The notes under the pieces were generated by a model. That model made no database searches and had not been told where the DNA came from. It saw only the letters and a program-made list of their open reading frames with translations. A DNA stretch of 64,000 nt from Phytophthora sp. 'mugwort' (lineage: Eukaryota; Oomycota; Peronosporomycetes; Peronosporales; Peronosporaceae): NCBI GenBank assembly GCA_033558025.1, contig JAUCEF010000011.1:3720001-3784000 (forward strand). The letters are read 5' to 3'. The number at the start of each line of letters is the position of its first letter. The first letter of the stretch is position 1. This document shows positions 54,115-64,000 of this stretch, in pieces. The translations under genes were made by a program, and so were the position numbers.

Positions 54115-54354
54115 TTATTTCTTGTCGCACTTGAACTGGTTGTCACGGTGGCAACGGAAGTTGCCAGGCCGCGAAAATACTTTCGCGCATTTCCAGCAGT
54201 TGCGAGGCTTGCATTGGCGTGGCCTGCCAACCTTCAGGTTGCGAAGCTCGACTGTCATGATACGGCCACACAACCACCAAATATTATTTGTGTGTCGTGC
54301 GAACTTAACGCTCTGTCGTAATCTACTTAGTAAGTACTTCACATTTGAAATCAT
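54115..54354 (-). CDS. Hypothetical 79-aa protein, C2HC-type finger
   Basis: A short minus-strand frame with an ATG (54,352-54,354) and a Cys/His pattern CWKCAKVFSRPGNFRCHRDN..KCD near its end, which is C-x2-C, then His, then Cys. Basic overall. No family recognised; it could be the tail of an unrecognised transposon protein, since it abuts a piggyBac tail and a MULE fragment. Low confidence that it is expressed. Confidence 0.3.
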   Translation of the reverse strand: MISNVKYLLSRLRQSVKFARHTNNIWWLCGRIMTVELRNLKVGRPRQCKPRNCWKCAKVFSRPGNFRCHRDNQFKCDKK

Positions 54355-54365
54355 ATGGCTGCAAG

Positions 54366-54450
54366 TCTAAGTAGATTTTCACTTAGATAAGTAATTCCTC
54401 AAGACGACGCAGAAGAAGGCGACGAAGAAGAGGGGGGTGCGCACGAATAG
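54366..54450 (-). repeat. piggyBac C-terminal tail remnant
   Basis: TCTAAGTAGATTTTCACTTA (54,366-54,385), then GATAAGTAATTCCTC, repeats the PB-3 stop-codon region at 41,985-42,020, and is followed by a Lys/Arg-codon-rich stretch on the minus strand. A second truncated copy of the same piggyBac family. Confidence 0.55.
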
Positions 54451-55115
54451 GGACAACGTAAAGTTGTGGCATGTCAAAGATAACCGATTAATTTCGATTT
54501 CTATTTCTTGTGTTATCATTACTTGAAGCGATTTCCTGATGTCACACCGGCTCTAATAAAAGGTACAGCAAAATGTTTAATGAGTATACATGTTTCGAAC
54601 TACTTTCATTACAAATAGAGGTCACATACCTGCCCTTCATGTACATCTCCGTACTAAACGAGTTATAAATAGGAAACTCTCGCCCTTACCCTTCCACATA
54701 CAAACCTAACATAGATGAACGCAACCAGGCATGTATACTCGATATACCTGCAGCCCTAAAAAAAAAATGTCAATTGTGTACAGTGAATGGGGGTCTCGAC
54801 GCGATCCTGCTGCCAGCAGTATTGTTGTATTGTTGACTGCACCACTATTTAAGCCACCACAGCGGGCGGAACAGCAGCTCCGAAACCTTGAGAAGCAATT
54901 CCTGTGGCAGCACTCCACGATCACGGTGGCTATTATACTGGCGGAAAATGATGGGGCCAGCGCATCCCGACAAAAATATCGTCTCGTTACGAAGACCAAT
55001 AATTCCTCTGTTGGGGCGCCGATCAGAGCGTGAGGTACCGCAATAGAAAGTGAGGGTTTCGTAATTCCTCCTCAGCAGAAACAGTACCACCTATCTTTTA
55101 CTACGAACCAACACC
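54451..55115. other. No recognised gene
   Basis: A 100-codon frame (54,731-55,033) contains a Gln/Arg/Leu-rich segment of no known family. Directly upstream of the IS630/Tc1-like gene. Confidence 0.45.
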
Positions 55116-56676
55116 ATGCATCGCAGGCACCAACCCACCCCTGAAGAGAAAAATCTAGTGGTCAACGTCTACGATTACTTCGTCAAAGAGGCAAAAGCAG
55201 GCCGAAGTGGAGGTCGAGACTCACGCCATCGTACTCGCTAGGCAACTACCTTTGGCAAGAACACCATCTTCTGCGTTCTTCGGGCACGCAATATCGACCC
55301 ACAAACCAATTTCGTCGAGGTACGCCTGCCATTTATGCCTACGTAGGGTTACCGTATGGTAATGTGAAATCAAGCTGCTATCTTATTAACTTATAGTTCA
55401 CTAGTAGCCTTCACCATCGACACGCGGCCGCAAGAAGCTCTACAACGAGCGACCTCAACGTCGTTGTTCGTGAGCATGTTGTAGCGCAGAATAAAGCTAC
55501 CAAGCCGATCACATCGCAACTCATTTGCAACTACTTAGAGAACGTTCTTGGAAAGCGATACAATGCGCGCACGATTAGGATATGGCTGAACGACATGGGA
55601 TTTAGGCATTTGCGTGGCCAGAGTCGTCACTATCTAGCGGAGACCGCAGGCAATGTAGTCTTTCGAGGCCACGTATCTACAGAGACGCTTATCCAACAGA
55701 GACAGCCGAAATCACCCCATTAATCCCGAGGTCTTCCTCGGCGAGCGTTACTGCAATGTCCACCACGTCAGTGGCAAAACGTGGCTGGCGGACGACAAGA
55801 TACGATCTCCAAAAGTGGACGCGGAGCAAGGTAAGGTGCGGTGTAAACATTGAAGTTACATGTACCAAAAAGCATTTGTTTTTAAAATGTCCCTAATATT
55901 TTGCATCACGTATGATATCAGGATATGCATTGTAGGTGCTGGTATCGTGACACGTCGTTGCAACGTCATGCAGGCCGAGTTCGTACCCGGCTCTTTGGTC
56001 CATTGAAGGTCGACTAAAAAGCCTGGTGATGGGGGCGATGATGACTATCATGGCAACTTCGATGCCGCCCTATTTTAAAAATGGCTTACGAAGTTGTGTG
56101 TGACTCTTCAGCAGTATGGAAAATGTGTCACCCATATGGACGGAGCAAGCTACCATAAAAGCCAAGAAGATCCTGCTCTTACGAGACGAGCTCTCTCGGC
56201 AGATTTATAAGCATGGCTGTTTAGAAATTGTGAGCATAATTTTTTAACCATCATGTTCTGGAGATGATCTAACTTACAGTTCTACCGATGTTGTAGAAAT
56301 TGGTTTCGATTCTAGATGGTTCATACCTCAACTACTGGAGCTAATCAAGGCGTACGAGACCAAGCCTACATACGTTGCTCATCCAATCGCGAAGGAGCAT
56401 GACCATGTTCTGTTGTACACGCCCCCGTACCTGCAACCCATTGAAATGGTTTGGGGGTGCGTAAAAATCAGAATAGCTCGATGCCCCGCTGATAACCTGG
56501 CTGATCTTTCAGCGAAACTGACCGATGAATTTGCTCGTATCAAGTCTATGCATTGGTGCAAGTATTACAAGCGAGTGCTGAGGTTCGAGAGAAAGTACAT
56601 GGCGGTACTAGAAGAGTGTGAACTAGTAGACGAAGACGAGCTCTGCAACGCTGATGATGATGACGAAGGTGAATAA
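55116..56676 (+). pseudogene. IS630/Tc1-like transposase pseudogene 2, with introns
   Basis: Plus strand. ATG 55,116 starts HRRHQPTPEEKNLVVNVYDY; later TTFGKNTIFCVLRARNIDPQ (two frameshifts), KRYNARTIRIWLNDMGFRHLRG (HTH, ~55,550), the first catalytic region (INPEVFLGERYCNVHHVSGKT, ~55,725, with Gly for the usual Asp of FLDE), KPGDGGDDDYHGNFDAALF, the second Asp in THMDGASYHK (~56,130), and the end motif LLYTPPYLQPIEMVWGCVK (~56,410-56,465). The acidic C-terminus stops at 56,674. Three intron-like gaps fit the frame: 55,320-55,398, 55,835-55,935 and ~56,231-56,279. The last exon (56,300-56,676) is fully open. Confidence 0.75.
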
Positions 56677-57663
56677 TACCTCTTTCATTTATAGACTTGA
56701 GCTCAACTGGTTAATTAACACAACTCGCAAAAATGCACGTTTTTGTTTGAAGCCTGTTTTCACATATGCTCCGTACTATCCACGATGTTTGGCCAATAGT
56801 AATCCCAGTACAAGCATCTGTTTCCCCACAAAAGCGGCCTCCGAGACACCTTTTTGCAGCGCGCATCAAAACGGCGATGATTCAGCCATTTTAACGGCAT
56901 AATCATACTCAAATTGGGCGGTATCACCCCATATCTAAATGTCGTAGCGTTTGTTTCTTCAAAATTGACCATGTTACGTGCTCATACGTACTTGCCCCTT
57001 CATTTTCTGACAGTACAGTAGCCGCGACAAGTCTAACCCAGCGCTCTTATACTCTCTCAGACAAGCCGGGGGCATCGGGATGACATCTATACTGATAGCG
57101 TGCAAATCGCAAAGGTGATTCTATGACTCATTCGCTCAACAAGAGGATCGGTATTTCACAGCTTGGCAATCATGGGTACTAAGAGGAACGACGCAAGAAT
57201 GGACAGCAGGAGTATCACCGCGCAAAGAGAAAGTGGAAGAGCTTCCTGAGGACCACAGGACCCCAGGAAACACTCCCCAGCAAATGATAGGACCTGGTCA
57301 GCACCCACACTCCGAAGCCAGAAGAAAAAAAAAAGCAGCAATAGGAGCAGGATCTCGACAGGATGACGGCGGATGCAATTAGCTGGATGACACAGCAGGA
57401 ATGGGTAGTAGGCTGCGCGACCACTCCCAAACCCAACCCAGGAAATGACTCCAGAAGCGGCAACCTTTTGGCCCACATACTCTTGGGCTGACAAACCTTG
57501 GATAGTGGATCAGCAAGAAAGCGTGTTGTCCCCGCAGAAAATATGGCAAGGTTCAGTCCTGCTCCATAACGGAATTGCAATTGTTGCGAACTGGAGATCG
57601 AAGGTACACCATGATCATTCCGAATGCCGGAGAAACCATGCACCAACAAGCCAAGTTAAGTAG
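56677..57663. other. No recognised gene
   Basis: Frames on both strands (57,156-57,649, minus; 57,445-57,663, plus) are of similar length and overlap. No motif identified. The plus-strand frame may belong with the ORF at 57,664. Confidence 0.4.
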
Positions 57664-58056
57664 ATGGGGGTAGCGATATCGTTGAGCGCGTCAATAACTG
57701 GAATTGGAGATGGACTTCAAGTACGGAAGAAACTCCAGCGGAGACACCCCAAGCAATTAAAAAATGCCTACGTCTGGGAACTTATCACAGCGGGTAGGAC
57801 CAGAGGCATCACGGTAAATTCAGACCCAGCACAGCAAAGTGTCATCGTGTTGGAGCAAGAGAGCAACGGGATTCATTGGATGATAGCAAAGAACAACATT
57901 GAGGATCAGAGTACGGCAGCAGACTATCACAAGCTCCAAAAGAATCAAGATACGGCGGATATCGTATTCTTTGCGCATTCGCTCAAACACGGGTTCCCAT
58001 GGAAAGTGCTTGACTCCAGCACGAACAAGGATATCCTCCTAGCACTGAAGAAATAA
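57664..58056 (+). CDS. Hypothetical 130-aa ORF, unrecognised
   Basis: ATG 57,664 to stop 58,054-58,056. Mixed alpha/beta-like composition (ITVNSDPAQQSVIVLEQESN, WMIAKNNIEDQS, FFAHSLKHGFPWKVL). A second in-frame block lies just upstream across one stop (ADKPWIVDQQESVLSPQKIW, 57,487-57,546), which suggests an older, longer protein. Base composition is less GC3-biased than the AAAP genes. Not recognised as any transposon or host family. Confidence 0.35.
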   Translation: MGVAISLSASITGIGDGLQVRKKLQRRHPKQLKNAYVWELITAGRTRGITVNSDPAQQSVIVLEQESNGIHWMIAKNNIEDQSTAADYHKLQKNQDTADIVFFAHSLKHGFPWKVLDSSTNKDILLALKK

Positions 58057-58684
58057 CCATTTCGAAGGCACAAACGTTCAGGGTCAGCACTGACAAGAGT
58101 GGTGCAGTCACTCATCAAGGCAGCGTATGAAAGGGAGAGGCAATCACCAGTTTAGATGCCAACAACAGTTTAGGTCGATGACAACGGGTAAACGGGAGTA
58201 CCAAGTGTGGGTAGAATGAGTGGCTGTGAGGCAATTGAACTTCTATCACACTGAACGAGAAGATTTGATCGTATATAATCGTAAAATATGTTTTCTGATA
58301 TTTATTATCAGTTTGATTCGTCAACATCTGTAAATGATATTCCACAGCAGTTGGAAATAGTGACCGTGCACCAGTAATAGGGTTTCAGCCAGGAAGTTAC
58401 AGAATGTAGCCTACAGTACCTGCACAGTGTACATGTACAGCAGGGAATCCAGGCCATGTTCCGAACATGATGTTTGGGGGCGCGATGGCTGGTAAATTTC
58501 CTCGTGGCAATTGCAAGCGCATCCTCGGCGGGTCTTCAAGCAACCATCTCTTGTTGCATGTTTCTTCGGGGATCGATATAGACTGGCCGGTTTACCAAGG
58601 AAAGTGAAGAAGGCTCCGTATCTCTTGGACTTGTACCGTATGACACAGGCTATGGACACATAACCCCAGCCGTTATTTACTAAG

Positions 58685-58722
58685 ATGTAAAACGGCTAAG
58701 CAGTTAATTAGCCGTTTTACAT
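58685..58722. repeat. Hairpin, 15-bp perfect stem
   Basis: ATGTAAAACGGCTAA pairs exactly with TTAGCCGTTTTACAT across 8 nt; the loop contains GCAGTTAA. Confidence 0.85.
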
Positions 58723-58829
58723 TGACTCGTAGAAGCGCGGCGCGCGTTAGAGCTGCGCACGAGGAAGTATGTTGCGATTTCTGAGGGTTGCCGCATCGCA
58801 TGCTGGTGCGATGGCGTGTAATACACCTC

Positions 58830-58881
58830 AGCACCGGACTACTGTAGAGCCATACGCGGTGAATGTCTCTAGTCCGGTGCT
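58830..58881. repeat. Hairpin, 12-bp perfect stem
   Basis: AGCACCGGACTA at 58,830-58,841 and its complement at 58,870-58,881, 28-nt loop. Confidence 0.8.
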
Positions 58882-59726
58882 AAACTGAATGATGGGCTGA
58901 TGCAACGTATCAGAATAATCCTATCCGTTCATGCAAAATTCGAGGTCCGGTTCGCGCTCTCCTCATTAGCGCCTGCGTGGTGCAGGTGTTGATGGGCTTC
59001 GCGGCTGTTTTCAGAGCGGGACTGCTCTCTGCTACAATAGCACCAACAAGGAACCTGCTGCCTAGGCATGAAATGGCGCGCTGGACTCGGACTAAAATCC
59101 ATGTCGCTATGTCAAGTGGTGATTTGCTAGAAGCGCCGGATCTTAGAAAAAAAACGGCTAACCGCGGCAGATAATACGATGCTAGCGGTCGCCATGTACA
59201 TATGTAGTTTACCGTTGGTATTAACTAACTAAACTCACCACGTTGTCAGTTTTGTTTGCGGAGGCCTAATAAACTGCGCTAAAAATTGACACTACAGTGA
59301 AGTTTAACATACTTTACTTAGTGTATTCTGATCGGGCACATGAGTCGACACCGGGTATCCAGCAGCAGCAGCAGCAGTATTCGCAACCGGCTGGTCCCTA
59401 TCGACTGCGCAGCAGCGCCGGAAGTTTATTCGCACAGCTACATGTAGGACCTCCTAACTTACATAACCTTAGGTCATAAACTTAGGAGGGCCTTTGTCTC
59501 TTTCATAAAATTGTGTTATACATTTACAGTAGCAGAAAGGCAAAATTGTAGGCTACGTTAGGCGAGCTTGCGCATCCCCCTCGGTTTGTGCGAATACCAC
59601 CTGAGAACTTCGCTAGTTGATCTGTTTGTTGAGCTTGGTCGAGAAGACGTCGCCAGCCAGCTCATCTAAGCCCAGTCTCTAGTTTTCTCCCTGCCCCTCG
59701 AGCGGCCGCCCCGACTACATTCCGCA

Positions 59727-61205
59727 ATGGCACGCTCAGCTGTCTTCACGCTCGAAGACGCCAAGGCGGCCTTCAACCTTTTCTGCTGCGTCTACGGCAT
59801 TGGAACGCTTGGTATGCCCGGTAACTTTTCCCGTGCGGGTCCAGTGATCGCGGTCATCGCCATGGCCTTTATGGCCTTCGCCAACACGTACTCCTCCGTG
59901 GCTATCTGTCGCGTCATGCTGATCGCTCCGCGTTCGGTCAAGACCTACGGCGACCTCGGTGAATGGTGCATGGGCAAAACCGGCCGTTACCTCTCGGTTG
60001 TCTCCCAAATGGGAAACTGCCTGTTGGTGCCGTGTGTGTTCCTGGTGCTTGGTGGCAGCCTTCTCAATGGTCTCTTCCCAGAAGCCTTCAGCGCCACGAC
60101 GTGGATTATCCTCATGGCACTTGCGTGCTTGCCTGTGTGCCTGGTGCCGACTTTAAAGGAAGGAGCTGGTGCCGCTTTTGCTGGTTGCATGGGTACGCTT
60201 ATCGCTGATATTATCGGCGTCACTGTTGTCATGTACGGTATGCGTGGCCACCCGAGTTTGCCATCGCCCGACCTGAACTTCAAGCAAGTCACTGGTGCTT
60301 TCGGCAACTTGGCTCTCGCCTACGGCGCCGGCATCGTGATCCCGGCCCTTCAGCGTCAGCACAGTGACCCCACGCGAATGCCCCGTGTGGTGGGGGTGAC
60401 CATCGCATTCATCTCGTGCTGTTTTCTGGTCCTGGCCAGTACGGCGTACTCGGCCGTTGGCTGCCAAATATCTGGCAACTTGCTTTGGTCAATCTACCCG
60501 GACTCGGAGACTGGCCTTACCACGCTGGGCTTTGCATCAGACTGGGGCGCCGTCGTCCTTGCCTACCTCTTCATGCAGCTGCACATAACGGTCGCCTTTT
60601 CCGTCATCCTGAACCCCGCCTTCTATATTGCCGAGCGCGTCATGCTTGGTATGCACTCGACCCCCGTCGCTGACGTCGAGAACAACCTGCTGAGTTACGC
60701 CGATGCAGGAACTCCCGGTGATGCAGCAGAACAGTCGGAGAAGGAGTCCCGTGCCTCCAAACGCTCTTTCATCTCCGTCGCCGACAACGAGAACGTGCAC
60801 CTAGGTGAGCCTGAGGCTGAGGCCGCTGAGTACGGTGGCGCCAACACCATTAAATACGTTATTCTTCGTATTGTGATAATCGTGATCCTTGTGATCGCAT
60901 CGGTGCTTCTGAAGGACCACTTTTCGGATCTGGCGGACTTTGTCGGCTCATCGTGTATTACCGTGAACTCGATCCTTCTCCCGATTGTATTCCTGTTGAA
61001 GAAGAAATGGAGCTCGCTTCCGATGTGGGACAAGATTCCGGCCCTTACTGTGATTGCGGTATGCTTCTGCCTGGGCTGCTATGTCACGTACACATCGGGC
61101 AAGAACTTGTTCGCTCCTAGCGACGACGACACAGCCTTCCCGTTCTGCGCCCCGGAATACGAAAACACCGTTTATTACAACTACACGGCTGCTCACGAAA
61201 TCTGA
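59727..61205 (+). CDS. Amino acid/auxin permease (AAAP) family transporter 2
   Basis: 492-aa paralogue of the 25.5-kb permease, with the same layout: LEDAKAAFNLFCCVYGIGTL at residues ~7-26, AGPVIAVIAMAFMAFANTYS, SVKTYGDLGEW, a glycine-rich helix pair, LALAYGAGIVIPALQRQH, the VVLAYLFMQLHITVAFSVIL helix, a hydrophilic loop (~310-380) shorter than in paralogue 1, and three C-terminal helices. It ends in LFAPSDDDTAFPF and an NYT sequon. About eleven helices. Start ATG 59,727 aligns with the second Met region of paralogue 1 and is the only in-frame ATG before the hallmark. Intact, intronless, GC3-biased. Likely a proton-coupled amino acid transporter; substrate not predictable. Confidence 0.93.
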   Translation: MARSAVFTLEDAKAAFNLFCCVYGIGTLGMPGNFSRAGPVIAVIAMAFMAFANTYSSVAICRVMLIAPRSVKTYGDLGEWCMGKTGRYLSVVSQMGNCLLVPCVFLVLGGSLLNGLFPEAFSATTWIILMALACLPVCLVPTLKEGAGAAFAGCMGTLIADIIGVTVVMYGMRGHPSLPSPDLNFKQVTGAFGNLALAYGAGIVIPALQRQHSDPTRMPRVVGVTIAFISCCFLVLASTAYSAVGCQISGNLLWSIYPDSETGLTTLGFASDWGAVVLAYLFMQLHITVAFSVILNPAFYIAERVMLGMHSTPVADVENNLLSYADAGTPGDAAEQSEKESRASKRSFISVADNENVHLGEPEAEAAEYGGANTIKYVILRIVIIVILVIASVLLKDHFSDLADFVGSSCITVNSILLPIVFLLKKKWSSLPMWDKIPALTVIAVCFCLGCYVTYTSGKNLFAPSDDDTAFPFCAPEYENTVYYNYTAAHEI

Positions 61206-62651
61206 TCATTGACCTAGTTAAGGTGGCATAAATCATGCATTGTAAATCATGACGCATGACTTACAGTCAGTAACGTTAGTGTATATTGCCCGCACCGCAG
61301 CGGCGGATATAGTTTATGTCCCAGTTGTGCAGGCTCACTCGCCACCGGCACGCTAAATGATAAAGTGAGAAATGGGGCATACAGAAATCAAAGTAAATCA
61401 AGATTCCAGCCGACCAGGTTGACCGCCGTCATCGACAATTTGCCACTCTCCTCCATTCAAGCGCGTCAACTCGTGAGTAACCACGAAATCGGTCCTTTTT
61501 TAAGTAACGTAGTTTACCAGTTGATGGGCCTTACCAGATCATAGACCAAAGGCCAGTTTCATCCAATTAGAAGTGCCACTTTTGATCTCAATCGATTTGA
61601 TTGGATATGACATGTTTTTTACCAGATCATGAACCACAAAACACATTGAACTCGTCTCGTAAGTTACGATATCTTCCCCCTCACTCACAAAGCGCGAAGC
61701 AAGTGCTCCGAAGCACGATCCTCGCCCTTCCACCGTCACCGATCCGAAAGGAGAGCTCCCGTAAGACCGCTAATGCAAGCAGCAAAGTCCTCCAAAAGAA
61801 CGACCTGCTTTTTATTCTACCTCGCAAGAAGCGGGTCGTCAACACCAGGGTGCCAGTAACGGTGCCACGTGGTGGTGAGCTCGGCGACCAGGCAGACGGC
61901 AACGCAGGAGCCTTTCGTTCTTCTTGAGAGTGCGCTGGTGTGAGGGGATTTGATGTCTGCCATGGTGTGGCAGCATATCTGAAAGTTTGTATGGGCGAGT
62001 GGTCCATGAACTGGTCAGCGCGTAACAAAAAATTAAATTTCTTGCTTGACCGCATCATACCTCCGTCGGGATAGGCTTAGAATCGAAGAGAAGCACTCTA
62101 AAATAGATATCTGCGTCTCCTGGTTGGCTGACAACCCCAACTATTTTGCCAAAGCAAAAATTGCAGTCGGGGTGAGGATTTTTAGTTAGCATATCGCTGG
62201 TGGGCCATCAATTGGTAAAACACGTTAGGAAATATTACTACATAGGAGCTACAGACAATCCTCTACCCTAAATTGTGATTCACGCCACGGAGAGTACGCT
62301 GCGCGACAAAATGTTTCGGAGACCATATTTACCCATATCTCAGCTTCTAGAAGGAGTTACAGCATGCTATTTAGATATTTGCTCCAATCAAACTGCGTAA
62401 AAGTGGGCTTGTGACGCGGAGCTAAATTTCTAAGCGCGTCGATAGGCTGGTATACAACTAGCGACTATTATTTGTTATGAGATACACCTGCATAAGGGAT
62501 ACAGCCATCGCTCAGCCAATAGTTGCCGAGAGTCTTGCCAAGCATGCAATGAGATACATGTCACGACGACCAATCATTTCAAGTTTGCAATATCCCAGAA
62601 GTAGCTTAATCATTTTACTATATAGCATTTATGCATTTTTTTTTTAAGCTT
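61206..62651. other. Intergenic, nothing recognised
   Basis: 3' flank of AAAP 2 (inverted ATCATGCATTGTAAATCATGACGCATGA region near 61,233) and then AT-rich DNA. The frames at 61,601-61,927 (+) and 61,681-62,058 (-) overlap and carry no motif. Confidence 0.5.
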
Positions 62652-63296
62652 GATGGCTCAAGCCACCAGACCGTCTCCCGTCGGAAGGCATCGCCTACAT
62701 GGAGATGGCAGGAAGATGAAGAAGCACACTGTAAACTCATATACTGCTGCGCTGAAGAGATAGGACGTTGAGCACTTTAAAAAGTGCGGAAAGGTTCGTA
62801 ATTCGATCGAAACTTACTTTCCTAACCTTTGCGAAAAGCGGTATCCTGGTAGAAGGGTTCTAGTTTTGCGCTGGGTGTGCAATTTTGGTACAATTCAAAA
62901 GCACTGCGGGCGACCAGATGGTGCTAGCAGATGAAGGCTCGTGCGCTGGGAACATCGACTATTTTAGGTGCATCTGATGAAAATGAGCTTGTCAAATGGG
63001 TTAATGACCTACGTGGCGAGGGTGTTCCGGTCATGTCGCTGATGCTCCGACTCAAGGCTATTAATGTCAGTGAGAGGATGAACCTGCCGCTCTTTAGAGA
63101 CCCCGTCGTGGTAGCAGGGCTTCAAGCAGTGCCACCGACTCTCGCTAAGATCACGTACGCGCTACGGTTAAGTGAGCCCACCAGAGCTGGAGAAAGTTTC
63201 TGCCGAGTTTGCAGCCACGGTGAAGGAGAAAGCAGCTGAACTTGGCGTGTCTGTGATGCACAACGCCGATCGACAGGTATTTGATTATTTGTAGTA
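62652..63296 (+). pseudogene. pogo/Tigger-like (CENP-B-type) transposase fragment
   Basis: Plus strand. MAQATRPSPVGRHRLHGDGR start, then KKHTVNSYTAALKR-stop, NSIETYFPNLCEKRYPGRR, and the CENP-B DNA-binding HTH (ILGASDENELVKWVNDLRGE, GVPVMSLMLRLKAINVSERM, ~62,950-63,080). One frame over: SPPELEKVSAEFAATVKEKA, GVSVMHNADRQVFDYL (~63,250), where MHNADR stands for the usual YNADQT first-Asp motif. The rest of the DDE core is absent. Stops at ~62,760 and frameshifts make it a pseudogene. Confidence 0.7.
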
Positions 63297-63336
63297 ACTG
63301 GCTTTGTTCTGACCACAGTAAGGAGTCTGGATTCCT

Positions 63337-63414
63337 ATTTAGTGTGGGTTCCCAATTAGTCTGGTCCAGACGAATAGTGCCCACCCAAATGGAGGGTTTC
63401 AATCCACACTAAAT
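63337..63414. repeat. Small foldback repeat
   Basis: ATTTAGTGTGG (63,337-63,347) and CCACACTAAAT (63,404-63,414), 56-nt loop that itself holds AGTCTGGTCCAGAC. May be a tiny MITE. Confidence 0.6.
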
Positions 63415-63446
63415 ACACCTCAAGTTCAATTCATACTAAAAGTGGA

Positions 63447-63836
63447 TTGCGACAGCTCAGCGAGCACCAGTCGTTCCGCGCTGGCTTCTGCCATCTATAC
63501 CGAGCGACAATTCATTATGCAAACACGAACAGAAGACCACCACTACTGACGACGAATGCGTGCAGTGGTTGCGAAGGAGACACCTCTCTTGTTTCCCACA
63601 CATGCGACATGTGTGGTAATCGGAACCATGTTTTTTGTGATGCTGTGATCGAAAAGAAACAAGGAGGCCACGTTCGTTGCACGTCGTGTGATAATAACAA
63701 TGACGAATGCCTAGTGGAGCCGTCATCCGACGACCAGAATATTTGGGTCGGCGAATGCAATATCCATGGCCCCCAGATTGTGGTTAGGAACGATCTGAGC
63801 GACGAAGAGTTCGGCGGTTTAGCAACCCAGCACTAG
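63447..63836 (+). CDS. Cys-rich zinc-binding-like open frame, partial
   Basis: Open for 130 codons to the stop at 63,834-63,836 but without an ATG at its left edge (first codon TTG), so the 5' part is an upstream exon or lost. Contains CSGCEGD, HTCDMCGNRNHVFC and VRCTSCD: CxxC, CxxC, H..C, CxxC, a likely zinc-binding finger with PHD/RING-like spacing. A similar finger occurs in oomycete transposon ORFs. The C-terminus is acidic. It may be a transposon accessory domain. Confidence 0.4.
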   Translation: MRQLSEHQSFRAGFCHLYRATIHYANTNRRPPLLTTNACSGCEGDTSLVSHTCDMCGNRNHVFCDAVIEKKQGGHVRCTSCDNNNDECLVEPSSDDQNIWVGECNIHGPQIVVRNDLSDEEFGGLATQH

Positions 63837-64000
63837 TGGTGAGAAACGAAACGCTCGGTGCAGGTGTGTAGTAAGTACTCTTACTGATCGCGTTCGAGTT
63901 GTGAAACACATGAACAAGCTATTCATTGCTGGTGGAAAAACCTTTATCTCGCAAGCTGTTACGCGTTCCCCGCTTTTTTCCCTGGTAACTACAAAGCGAA
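63837..64000. other. No gene seen at window end
   Basis: Noncoding within the visible sequence; GTGTGTAGTAAGTACTC near 63,865 contains a possible splice donor. Confidence 0.4.

Larger units (their letters stand above)
58057..59726. other. Intergenic upstream of AAAP 2
   Basis: No gene recognised. Contains two hairpins and a short CAG repeat (59,361-59,376). Near the gene, GCTCATCTAAGCCCAG (59,660) matches only the first half of the oomycete Inr. Confidence 0.5.

Noticed and set aside
1..64000. RXLR or Crinkler effector genes
   Set aside because: Looked for a signal peptide followed by RxLR-EER or LFLAK-type motifs; found no frame with both.
1..64000. CRISPR arrays, bacterial operons or ribosomal RNA
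   Set aside because: No regularly spaced direct repeats or rRNA-like blocks were seen, and the gene content is eukaryotic.

Overview
This window looks like an oomycete nuclear contig, most likely Phytophthora or a close relative. The reasons are two intronless, GC3-rich AAAP permease genes, an upstream initiator close to the oomycete Inr consensus, chromodomain Ty3/gypsy elements, and several transposase families with oomycete-type architecture. No database search was possible; family calls rest on motif recognition. I see three intact host-type genes: AAAP permeases at 25,488-27,032 (+) and 59,727-61,205 (+), and an MLO-like membrane protein at 35,413-37,329 (+). Almost everything else is decayed transposable-element DNA.

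Layout. 1-4,056: intergenic debris. 4,057-7,271: piggyBac-type transposase pseudogene (PB-0) carrying two local inverted duplications. 8,199-17,666: a palindromic Ty3/gypsy element with two 4.0-kb inverted arms, each ending in an LTR, around a single-copy 1.47-kb centre, flanked by the 4-bp repeat CGTA. 17,895-20,549 and 20,554-22,445: two deleted piggyBac elements that abut and share one TTAA-type target site. 22,467-23,194: a short Mutator-like element with ~140-bp terminal inverted repeats. 25.4-27.0 kb: AAAP permease 1. 28.15-29.45 kb: Tc1/mariner-like pseudogene. 30.44-30.68 kb: minisatellite. 30.73-33.4 kb: MULE pseudogene with three introns. 33.5-34.8 kb: an inverted pair of degenerate hexamer tracts. 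35.4-37.3 kb: MLO-like gene.

39.4-52.8 kb is nested and rearranged. An LTR plus gag on the minus strand (40.17-41.52 kb) faces a pol plus LTR of the same family on the plus strand (47.1-52.84 kb). Between them lies a minus-strand piggyBac gene (PB-3, 42.0-47.1 kb) that contains an IS630/Tc1-like pseudogene and a 184-bp tRNA-derived SINE with an 11-bp target duplication. 53.4-54.06 kb: another MULE fragment. 55.1-56.7 kb: a second IS630/Tc1-like pseudogene with three apparent introns. 59.7-61.2 kb: AAAP permease 2. 62.65-63.3 kb: pogo/CENP-B-like fragment. 63.45-63.84 kb: Cys-rich open frame.

The three host genes are separate units and form no operon or pathway. The recurring theme of the window is inverted duplication at every scale, from 10-bp hairpins through 52-bp snap-backs to the 9.5-kb palindromic retroelement.
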